In this document: piece by piece, positions 54,723 through 64,000 of the stretch
How the letters are laid out: each line of letters starts with the position of its first letter
Position numbering within the stretch: the first letter of the stretch is position 1
Assembly: GCA_946122785.1 (NCBI GenBank)
Contig: CAMGYJ010000011.1
Location: 11,718,001-11,782,000, forward strand
Source of the DNA: Linum tenue
Lineage: Eukaryota > Streptophyta > Magnoliopsida > Malpighiales > Linaceae
Reading direction: 5' to 3'
DNA length: 64,000 bases
The notes under the pieces: model-generated
Databases searched by the model: none
What the model was told of the DNA's origin: nothing
The model's input: only the letters and a program-made list of their open reading frames with translations
Made by a program: the position numbers and the translations under genes

Positions 54723-56092
54723 AGATGGACGTCCTTATCCTATTCGGATTAGGACTAATGGACTATGTGAAGACTGCCAGTATCAGCTTGAAGCGGCGTC
54801 GTTTGATTTATAAGAAGACTGTTGCCGTCTGCGGTGTCGTTTTACTTGTGTGTCATTTTATTTATGTGTCTCTTTGGTTTATAAGAAGACTACTGCCTTC
54901 TAAGGTGTCGTTTTATTTAGTTCGGATGGATTTGATTGAATTCGATATGGAGGTTGCTCCCTAAATAAATCATGTGCAACATTTCAGTTGAATTATTTTT
55001 CTCACTCGTTTTTTTTATTGAATTATTAGATCGGATTTTTTACTTGTTTATAAAATTACTTAATTTTGGCTATTAAAATTATGAAATGTTATTTGGGCGT
55101 GAAATGACAAGAGCATGCTCCGACAGAGGACTTCTGAAAATGGAGGTAGTAATCAAGAAATAAACTACAGTATTTTTATTGAGTGAAAGATCCCTCACCG
55201 ATATATTATTAAGATCTCAAACACTAAAAGTACAAATCTTGAAAAACAAAACAATGTACTTTCCCTCCTCCCACTTTTATACTATACATATGGCAACTTT
55301 CCCCTCTTGTATATATTTTGGGAGCATGATCAACAAGTACGCGTCAATGTCGCCCAGAAGAACCATCATATGACGTAGGGTTCCACAACACCTATTATGG
55401 AATCGTAACAACATATGATGATTCTTTGGGCGATATTCAAACGGTGACTTATTTTCATTGCTCCCCTCCCTGCCTCTAACAAAGACCCTGCATGGAGAGC
55501 AAAGGAGAAACAATACAACGAAGGATTTAGTTTAACAGTCATGATCTAACAATGACATAATTAAAGGAACTGAGATCTAAAATAATACGCAGTCTCATCT
55601 TTACCACTGCACCCGAAAATAAAGCATGGACAGGAGGACGAAGAGGCAGATGGGGTTGATTTTCGGGGTTGAGAAGATGGGAGAAAGGGGTCTTTTCAGG
55701 GATTGAGAGGAGGAACGAAAAACAGCAGGAGATGAGTGCCTCTTGGGTTTCGGAGCATGGTCTCTCCCTCTCTGATTAAAGAATTTATAAATGAGCTCAT
55801 AAATTTACTTTGCCTTTCCAGCCCTTCCCATTTACTGAAAATCACACTCCCTACCGCTGCCTCGGCCTTGGTAACGTCAGCACTGGTTAGGGGCAAATGC
55901 GACTTTCCGAAAACGGGAATATCTGATTGGGTGACACGCCGCGGTTAGCATTGAAGCTCTTTCACCATCGGATTAAACGAAAATTTAGGAATTGACGGCG
56001 GGAGATAGGGATGTGCTTTTAGACTGGCTTTGTAGATTAACTAACTTTTTCGTTTACCAAAATTAATCTACAGATTTGGTACATGTAATTGT

Positions 56093-56140
56093 AACCCTAA
56101 ACCCTAAACCCTAAACCCGAATCCCTAAACCCTAAACCCG
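56093..56140. repeat. Interstitial telomere-type repeats (CCCTAAA)n
   Basis: Five or more CCCTAAA units, some as CCCTAAACCCGAAT variants. They are followed by several hundred bases of degenerate ATACCCTAACC / CTCTAAACCATCAACACC repeats. A shorter matching run lies at 58541-58561 in the second duplicate. Confidence 0.85.
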
Positions 56141-57370
56141 AACCAATCAATACCATATACTCTACAACAATAACACCTTAGAGCATCTCCATCCCATTGC
56201 TAAACCAACCTTTAGCAATTGGCAAAGTCTAGGTGGCAACTCAATTGGCAATTGCAAGGGATGGAGAGGTAATTGCTTATTTAGAAATTACAAACAAAAC
56301 TTAGGGCTGTAGGTGGTTTGCAATTCTTTTAACTGAAATTGCTAAATATGATGATGTGGCTGTAGGGACCACGTTTAGAAATTTCTAGGGATGGAGATGG
56401 TCTTATACCCGAACCAATCCATCCCATTGCTTATTTAGTGGAATCCTAGGTGGCACCATTATTTAGCAAGATTGCAATGCCACCTAGGATATTTTTTCTA
56501 AACTAGCAAGATTGCTAAATTAGGAATTCTTCTTGCAATGCCAAACCCTAATACACGAACCAATCAATAACATATACTCTACAACAATAACACCTTATAG
56601 GCTTATACCCTAACCAATCAATACCATATATACTCTAAACCATCAACACCTTGCTTATTTAGACCATCTCCAATGGTGCAATTCTTGAGAATTGCAAGCT
56701 GATGTAGCAAGGGAGTGAAAGTGAGATGGTGAGTTGCATTGATGTGGGATCAATTACAAAAGTTGCAAATTTGCATCTGATGAATGTTTTCATGCAGTTG
56801 CAAATTTTCATGCAGCACACACATATATACAATTCCAATCATAATACTTTACATAATTCGAATAACACAACGACAAAAAACAACTTTAGAGAAAACTCAA
56901 ATTAATATAACACACTCACCAATTAATATTGAATTGCATTGAAAATTAAGTAGGACCCACGGTCACAATTGATGTATAGTTAAAGTTGCTGAAGTGGCAA
57001 TTGGGACCATATATTTGCTCGGTGTTGGAAACTTGAACTGAAACTGGAAGACCTCCTATGCCGAGTCGTTTGGTATATAAGAAGACTGTTGGCTCTTGCG
57101 GTGTCGTTTAATTTATGCACTCATTAATGGTCAGTTGAAGGCAATTTTTAAGCACTCTAAATAAATCATGTGCAACATTTCAGTTGAATAATCTTGAGAA
57201 CTAGTTTTTTTTATTCAATTATTACATCGTATTTTTTGCACTAATTTTGAGCACTCATTAAATGGGTAGAGCATGTGGCGACAGAGGAGCAGAGTTCGAA
57301 ATCCGGCAAAAAATCCGGTTGGCCCAATCGTAAAGACTTCTAAAAATGGAGTCAGTAGTCAACAAATAAA

Positions 57371-57570
57371 GTACAGTATTTTTATTGGGAGTGTAGGATC
57401 CCCTGCAGATTTTAGAAGATCTCAAACGCTAATAGTACAAAGTAAAGTATTTTTATTGGGAGTGTAGGATCCCCTGCAAATTTAGAAGATCTCAAACGCT
57501 AATAGTACAAAGTACAGTATTTTTATTGGGAGTGGAGGATCATTCGCAGATTTAGAAGATCTCAAACACT
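57371..57570. repeat. 70-bp tandem triplication
   Basis: Three units starting GTA(C/A)AGTATTTTTATTGGGA at 57371, 57442 and 57512, each containing AGAAGATCTCAAACGCT. The equivalent place in the first large duplicate (about 55167-55230) has one unit, so the triplication is younger. Confidence 0.9.
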
Positions 57571-59060
57571 TTTGGAAGCCGCCATGGAAGCGAAGAGAGA
57601 AGCAGAAGAAAAAATAACAAAACAGTATACAAATATAAACAAATGTTACATAGAGTCCAACAAAAACAAAAATCTGTACTTTCCCTCCCTATTTTATCCT
57701 ATTATACATATGGCAACTTTCCTATCTTGTATACATTTTGGGAGCATGATCAACAAGTACGCGTCAATATGGCGCAAAAGAACCACCACATGAAGTAGGG
57801 TTCCACAACACCTATTATGGAATCGCAACAACATGTGATGATTCTTTTGGCGATATTCAGACGGCGACTTATTGTCATTGCTCCCCTCCCTGCCTCTAAC
57901 AAAGACCCTGCATGGAGAGAAAAGGAGAAACAATACAACGAAGGATTTAGTTTAACAGTCATGATCTAACAATGACATAATGAAAGGAAATGAGATCTAA
58001 AATAATACGCAGTCTCATCATTACCACTGCACCCGAAAATAAAGCATGGGATAGGAGGACGAAGAGGCGGATGGGGTTGATTTTCGGAGTTTCATATTGA
58101 GAAGATGGAAGAAAGGGTTCTTTTCAGGGATTGAGAGGAGGAGGAACGAACAGCAGCAGGAGATGAGTGCCACTAGGGTTTCGGAGCACGGTCTCTCCTT
58201 CACTGATTAACGAATTTATAGATTGACTCGTAATTACTTTTACTTTCCATCCCTTCACATTTACGGAAAATTACACTCCCTACCACTGCCTCGGCCTTGG
58301 TAACGCCAACATTGGTTATGGGCAAAAGCGACTTTCCGAATTCGGCAATATCTGATTGGGTGACACGCACGCGACGAGGATCGAAGGTATTTCACCATCG
58401 GATTAAGGGAAAAGTTTAGGAATTGACGGTGGGAAATGGGGATGTACTTTTATAAATAGTCTGAATTTGTAGATTAACTAACTTTTTCGTTTACCAACAT
58501 TACTCTATTGATCCGGTTTATGTTATTCTAACTTGAATCTAAACCCTAAACCCTAAACCAAACCCTAATACACGAACCAATCAATACCATATACTTTACA
58601 AGACCAAAACAATAACAACACCTTATAGGCTTATACCGTAACCAATCAATGACATATATACTTTAAACCATCAACACCTTGCTCCTCCCTTATACCATAA
58701 CCTTCAAGACCTTATACTGTATACCAACAACACCTTCTTCTATCTCCATCCCCAACTTTCAATTTATAATAAGTGTTTCCTTTGAAATATAAAATGGAAC
58801 CCACATTGGCAATTGCTAGCATAATTTAGGGATGTAGATGAATAGAAATTGTTAAGTGATAATTGCTAAAATTGACGATGTGGGGGTAGGGACCTCAATT
58901 AGAAATTGTTGTTCAATTTTAGGGATGAAGATGATCAATACACTAACCCAATACCATATACTCTAAATTATCAACACCTTATACAATATCGTATTTTAGG
59001 GATGGAGATGATCAATACACTAACCCAATACCATGTACTCTAAACCATCAACACCTTATA

Positions 59061-60366
59061 CAATATCGTATACCTATACGCTGATAAATTAAAATTATAA
59101 CTTGCTTTTCAAAACATAAATTAAAAATTGATACTCACTAAGTATCGAATCACAAACCTCTACTTTATTGACTAAGCAAATAACATACAATTAACCAATT
59201 AAGCTACATCACATTGATGACCATCTTGCATAATTTCGCTTTCTTATTAAGTGAAGGGTTAAAATGAACGATAAATATATCACAGGGGATTGTTTCAACT
59301 TCGGCGGGGACTGAGAGAGTGGAAAAGGGGTAATTATTCTATACCAAAAAAGAAAAGAAAAGGGGGAATTAATGAAGAGTTAAATTGGACGGATTGTCTT
59401 TACCACGCCACTACAAAATCATTCGGAGCAAAAACACGCAGGTTCAAATCAAACAATAAATGAAGAAAGATGAACTTAATAACTCTAACTAATTTTCATT
59501 CCATATGTGGCGAATCGCTAATGGCCGGGATCACCAACAAGGATAACCAACAAGGCAAAATAGATAATAGGAACCTACCTTGCACACACCAAATCATTTT
59601 ATCTCGTACTGATAAATGTGTCACGCTACAATAATTATGTCTAAGTTTTTTTAGTAATAAGGCATGATCAGCATTTATAAGCAGATGTAAAGAAAATATA
59701 AAATCGAGAAAAAATAAGACAACACCTACCCTCACCCTTTAACCAATCGATACCATATGCTCTAAACCATCAACACCTTATAACCTACCCATATACTCTA
59801 TACCATCAACAACCTAATACCCTAAGCAGTAAGTACCCATTTCCTTTAATATCAACACCTTATACAACAATCGTATACCTATACGCTGATAAAATTTTAC
59901 ATTTTGAAAATACTTGCCCAACTAAAGTACATAGGTACTTCAAAAGTGAAATTCTAACTTTTGTTTCAAAACATAAATTAAAAAAATATCCTCACTCAGT
60001 ATCCAACCACAAGCCTCTAATTAGTCTACAAGAGGTTTGTTATGTACGAGTGCATTGCATAAAGAGGGGAAATCGGTGAGAGAGTAGAATAGGATTTCAA
60101 TTAATGAAGAGTTAAATTGGGCGGATTGTAGTTTACCTCGTACCGCTAAATGTGTAAAGAGACACGCTAGCATTTACCAAATCCCAAAAAAGATGGAACA
60201 CAGAATTATGTTTAAATTGCGTGAACTCAATGCATGATCAGGATTTTAGAAGCAGAAGCAGATGAAAATAAGTAAAACAAAGAATCGTCACTGAGATAGA
60301 CAATTATCAAAGGCCCAACCTAATGACAATCCGGAACTCAGTATCTATTATCAACAAACTAGGTGT
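59061..60366. other. Non-coding MULE interior
   Basis: No gene is supported. It contains two tRNA/SINE-like scraps (about 59135-59215 and 59990-60050, minus strand) and degenerate TATACTCTAAACCATCAACACC repeats. Confidence 0.45.
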
Positions 60367-61265
60367 CATGGGTCATGTACAAGCCCACTTTTGAATGTTA
60401 TTTAAAAGGCTGCAAAAATCAATGATCAGGCCCAGTCCAACTAGAATTAGTCCTAAACGCACCGTTAATACATAAACACAAATTAAGGAGACCTCTCCAT
60501 CTGATTCGAATCAAATTAGGTCTTCTTCATCTCCTTCCTCAATCCTCTGGGCGAGACGAACACTGCATATCAGGAAACCTTAATTTCACCGAGTGATAGA
60601 AGTTTCGAGAAAATGACAATAACGCTAAGACAAGATGACAAAGCACTAGTGACATGAACCCTAGGGTTAGCAAACCTCTTTCAAGGGTTCTTTTGCAAAC
60701 GAAAAGTTTGATGAACACAATAATAGACATGGTTGCCGTAATCGTGTTAGAAAGAGATAGGCGAGTAAATTCCGCACGGAAATAAAATGGCGATGAACAA
60801 AACGTCGATTTGTGGATAAAAGGATTTGGGGTTCAAAACGATGATTATGTGAGGATTTCATATTGGATGGGGATCTTCTCTTCGAATGTGGATACATAGA
60901 TTTGGTGTAGGAAACATGATGATGTTGGGGATTTGAGATTGGATAGGGAGCTAAATCGAATGTGGATCAAATAAAGAAGGATTTGGGTTTCAAAACATGA
61001 TTTTGTTGGAGATTTCAGATTTGATAGGCAGCTTATGATCGAACTTCGAACTTAGAGGGGACCCTCCAAGGCGAATGAGGGATCGTACAAGGGAGACTGG
61101 AATCGTATCCATAGGGTTTAACCTCTTAATCGATATCATTAAACCGGGTACAGTTAGGTTGAAGTCCAATGAAAAAAGCATAAACGCTTCGTGATGCTTT
61201 TGGTAATTTTCCTTGCCCCTGGTTACCCGTACCCCGGATTTGCCCTGGGCACCGTAGAACTGCCC
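60367..61265 (-). repeat. Right long terminal inverted repeat of the MULE
   Basis: Inverted partner of 45749-46596. It is longer because of a partial internal duplication around 60780-61080 (CCACATTCGA/CCCCATCCAAT-type units in minus orientation). Confidence 0.85.
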
Positions 61266-61273
61266 ATATATAT

Positions 61274-61801
61274 AAAGGCTAGCGTACGTCCGGGTGTACC
61301 CTAGCCTACTGTACGCCCCATTGAGTTTTGCTATTTAGACAAAAAATTAATCGGAGTTTGGGACATGATACTATACCCTAACCCCTAATGGGTGAATCCC
61401 AGCCCCCAATTCACTAACCCAAAGCACGAGATTCGTTTAATCTTAAAAATAAAAATCAACGATTCTGATTCGTCGAAATTTTCATTGGTTTTCATTTTAA
61501 GATTAAAAGAACCTCATGGTTTGGGTAAGAAAATTAGGGACTGGGGTTCACCCATTAGAGGTTAGGGTATAGTATCATGCCCCAAACTACGATTAATTCA
61601 TGATCTATATAGCAAAACTCAATGGGGCGTACGCTAGGTTAGCGTACGCCCCCATTAAGGTTTGCTATATAGATCATGAATTAACCGGAGGGGTTAGGGT
61701 ATAGTATCATGTCCCAAACTCCGATTAATTATTTGTCTAAATAGCAAAACTCAATGGGGCGTACGGTAGGCTAGCGTACGCCCGGACGTACGCTAGCCTT
61801 T
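61274..61801. mobile_element. MITE with about 100-bp TIRs and an internal duplication
   Basis: The ends AAAGGCTAGCGTACGTCCGG and the inverted right end (to 61801) are near perfect, and similarity continues inward for about 100 bp (TGTACGCCCCATTGAG, GGGACATGATACTATACCC). Part of the right end (GGGCGTACGCTAGGTTAGCG… with GGTTAGGGTATAGTATCATG) is also repeated internally at about 61550-61710. (TA)n lies on both sides. Confidence 0.8.
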
Positions 61802-61817
61802 GTGTGTATATATATAT

Positions 61818-62232
61818 GGTGGCGTCTTCGGTGCACTCACTTTTTTGTGTGCATTCAGTGCACTCGCTTTATAACCGTTATTTTAAACATGCGATTTATG
61901 TCAAAATGATGTCAATCATCACTTATGATGTGATGAATAATAACGCACATGAATTTGCACAAAAACCATTAAAGATTTACTTTAATTTGAAGGATTTAGA
62001 GTTTAGAGATTTAGGGCTAGGGTTAGAGTTTACAATTTGGGGTTTAGGGATAGAACTCAAAATTGGAGGTCTAAAGCTTAGGGTAATCCGCTAATTAGTT
62101 GTTATCATATGTTATATCATCATATTACACTAATTCTAAAAATTAAAATTCAAAATCCGACACCTTAAGACTAATTTTTGAGTTGGGTGCATTGTACGCA
62201 CTCATTTTTGTGAGTGCATCAAAGTAGTCACC
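61818..62232. mobile_element. MITE with MULE-like ends in (TA)n
   Basis: The left end GGTGGCGTCTTCGGTGCAC and inverted right end GGTGACTACTTTGATGCAC resemble each other and the ends of the large MULE (GGTGACTTCTACGGTGCCC). The element is bordered by (TA)n on both sides. The 415-bp interior has only an accidental open frame (61804-62094). Confidence 0.7.
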
Positions 62233-62255
62233 ATATATATATATATATATATATA

Positions 62256-63269
62256 GGTGTCAAAACATAGCCCGACCCGATTAACCCACCCGATCAACCC
62301 AACCCGCAACCCGACCCTCAACCCGACCGCAACCCGAATTGACTAAAAGTCAACAACCCGTAACCCGCCCGACCCGCAACCCAACTAACCCGCAACCCGA
62401 CTGACCCGCAATCCGATTAACCTGAACCCGATTGACCCGCAACCCGAATGACCCGCAACCCGATTAACCCGAACCTAACTAACCCGTAACCCGACCGACT
62501 CAACCCAAATTTCATCTAATCCACTTGAATAATTATAAAAATATACAATACATAGTTTTCCAAAATAAAGTTTTTCATTCTAAACTTAAGTAAAATTATT
62601 TTTTCATTTCGTATAGGAAATTTAAAAAATATGAAACTCACTTGATATTACGTATTTTAAGAAAATTACAAAAATTGAAACATGAAGGTCACTTGAGATC
62701 ATGACAATATTAATATAATATATAAATTAAAATTTTGTTTAATTTAACCATTCAATAAAATTATCAATTAAATATAAATAAAATAAAGTAATGTATTTGA
62801 TAATTTGATGTTTTTAAATGAAGAGGGAAATTTTGTTGTATTCAAGTTTTTGGGAAGAAAGAAGAGGGAAATTTGGTTCTTTGAATTTTTTAGAAAAGAA
62901 ACAAGTGGGAATTTTGGTGGTTTTGATATTTGGGAAGAGAAAGAAGTGGGAAAATTTGATTATTTTGATTATGAAAGAGAAATAAGGAGGGAAACTTTTG
63001 AGTTTTCAACTTTTTGTAGAAGGAAAGAAGAGGGTAATTTGGTTCTTTCAATTTTATGGAAGAGAAAGAGGAGGGAAAATTGAGTTTTCTAATGTATGGA
63101 AGTAGAAAGAAGGAGGGAACTTTTAGTATTTTTGTGAAAAAAAGAAGGAAACAAATTTGGTGTTTTCAATTTTTTGGTTTTTCATAATTTTAGCTTTTGA
63201 AATATGAATCTTTAACTTTTATATGGAGGGCATGACGAGTTAAAATTATTCTTATATGCTTTGAAGGCT
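62256..63269. mobile_element. GGTGTCAA / ACCCGA-rich repeat element
   Basis: Starts GGTGTCAAAACATAGCCCGA directly after (TA)n, continues about 240 bp as ACCCGCAACCCGA-type units, then AT-rich sequence and a purine-rich array, ending at the next (TA)n near 63270. It is related in composition to 44495-44690. Confidence 0.6.
62805..63180. repeat. Purine-rich degenerate tandem array
   Basis: Imperfect units of roughly 40-45 bp built on GGGAAGAAAGAAGAGGGAAATTTGG-like text recur about eight times. The open frame at 62805-63083 is a by-product of this composition and is not called. Confidence 0.7.
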
Positions 63270-63966
63270 AATATATATATGTATGTAATTGTTTATGGGC
63301 TAATAAATAAATTAACTATTAGTTACAACAATTTATACTAAACTTGATAAGTAATCTTTGACGGTTCGTTGTTTAGGATATAAAGTATATGGTTAGGGTA
63401 TAGGGTATAAGGTACATATGGTTTAGGGTGTATATGGTTAGGGTATAAGATATTGATGGTTTGGACGGTTCTAAGTTTTTTATTAACATATGTTCACTTG
63501 AAGTCATTTGAAGTCTTTAATGGCAGGAGATCCCTTTTTAATTTATGTTTATGGTACGTGGTTAGGGTACAAGGTATGTGGTGTAAAGTATAAGATATAT
63601 GGTTAGGGTATAACAATTAGCAAATATCACTTTTTATCTATGTTTTGAAAATCAAAGTATGAATTTCACTTTTAAATTAACTATACTAGCAAAATCACAA
63701 CTCAAAGACATATGGTTAGGGTATAGGGTATAGGTTATGTGGTTAGTGTATAATGTATTTATGGTTTAGGGTATACAATCAACAACATATACTAACTTAA
63801 CATTGTTGATTGAGGGTAAGGCTAAGTGTATAGGATATATGCTATTGAGAAAGTTATGATTGAAGTCACAATAATTTTACTAAATTTGATAGCTAATCTT
63901 TAATGGTTCAATTTTTAGGATAATTCAAACAATTTTACAAATAACTCGTTTGGCAACAGTTTACTG
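63270..63966 (-). repeat. Right arm of the outer inverted repeat
   Basis: Inverted copy of 45085-45748, running from the (TA)n tract outward to CAGTTTACTG. The final 34 bases of the window, beyond 63966, do not match the left side. Confidence 0.85.
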
Positions 63967-64000
63967 ATTGAACCATGTGGTATTTGGATGTGTTAATTGT

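Larger units (their letters stand above)
54790..59060. repeat. Large tandem duplication 3' of the MULE transposase
   Basis: Blocks recur about 2.2-2.4 kb apart. 54795-54985 (TATAAGAAGACTGTTG…, CATGTGCAACATTTCAGTTG) matches 57061-57200. 55150-56115 matches about 57350-58560 (for example TTCCACAACACCTATTATGG at 55381 and 57801). The repeated 1-kb block on the minus strand looks like a gene leader and short first exon (AAACCCTAG leader, CT-rich, then an open frame), so it may be a captured host fragment. No intact gene remains. Confidence 0.85.
45749..61265 (+). mobile_element. 15.5-kb Mutator-like element carrying FAR1-like transposase and ULP1 protease genes
   Basis: The termini read GGTGACTTCTACGGTGCCC (45749 on) and, inverted, GGGCAGTTCTACGGTGCCC (from 61265). 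They continue as imperfect inverted repeats of about 848 bp (to 46596) and 899 bp (from 60367). Inside are a plant transposon-domain ORF (46885-47757), a ULP1-type protease gene on the minus strand (49579-51442), a MULE transposase gene on the plus strand (52007-54722), and 5.6 kb of tandemly duplicated non-coding sequence. MULEs combining a transposase with a ULP1-type protease are known in plants (Kaonashi class). Both ends abut (TA)n tracts, so a 9-bp target duplication cannot be read. All three coding units carry disabling changes. Confidence 0.82.

Noticed and set aside
62805..63083. 92-codon plus-strand frame
   Set aside because: Low-complexity product of a purine-rich degenerate tandem repeat.

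Overview
This is plant nuclear DNA, most likely from a eudicot. It is AT-rich, its genes have GT-AG introns, and it carries three plant-specific AP2/ERF genes among plant transposon families (CACTA, MULE with ULP1, Sirevirus-type copia, LINE, Helitron remnant, MITEs). I cannot name the species. Only three ordinary host genes are visible. Nearly everything else is transposon, and much of it is nested.

Left third (1-20 kb). An almost intact 8.4-kb CACTA (En/Spm) transposon (778-9191) has perfect 14-bp ends, an AAT target duplication, a TNP2-type transposase gene with a single extra G, and an open second gene of the plant Transposase_24 type. Next come a PIF/Harbinger MITE and a long-TIR element with a GC-rich, gene-like interior. 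Then comes a tandem pair of intronless group IX ERF genes (12829-13305 and 19558-20040) with related promoters. A broken LINE, itself interrupted by a MULE-like element with a 9-bp target duplication, lies between the two ERFs.

Middle (20-45 kb). A very young Sirevirus-like copia retrotransposon (20262-28034, minus strand) has 625-bp LTRs that I read as differing at one base. It carries gag, pol and a third ORF, and it landed inside a MITE 3' of the second ERF. A third ERF (30135-30536, minus) follows. Beyond it lie a decayed copia element containing an inverted piece of another copia, a SINE-like fragment, a Helitron 3' end, an internally deleted Helitron Rep/helicase remnant, and a truncated copia.

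Right third (45-64 kb). A 15.5-kb Mutator-like element (45749-61265) has terminal inverted repeats of about 0.85-0.9 kb. Inside are an ORF related to the Sirevirus third ORF, a nine-exon ULP1-type protease gene, and a divergently transcribed FAR1-like MULE transposase gene. Each gene carries inactivating changes. The MULE, two MITEs and a GGGTT-rich element all sit between (TA)n tracts, flanked by two inverted arms (45085-45748 and 63270-63966). The simplest reading is one palindromic element whose (TA)n loop took serial insertions.

The ERF genes are probable ethylene/jasmonate-type transcription regulators and form a local cluster. The transposons have separated them and altered at least one of their promoters.
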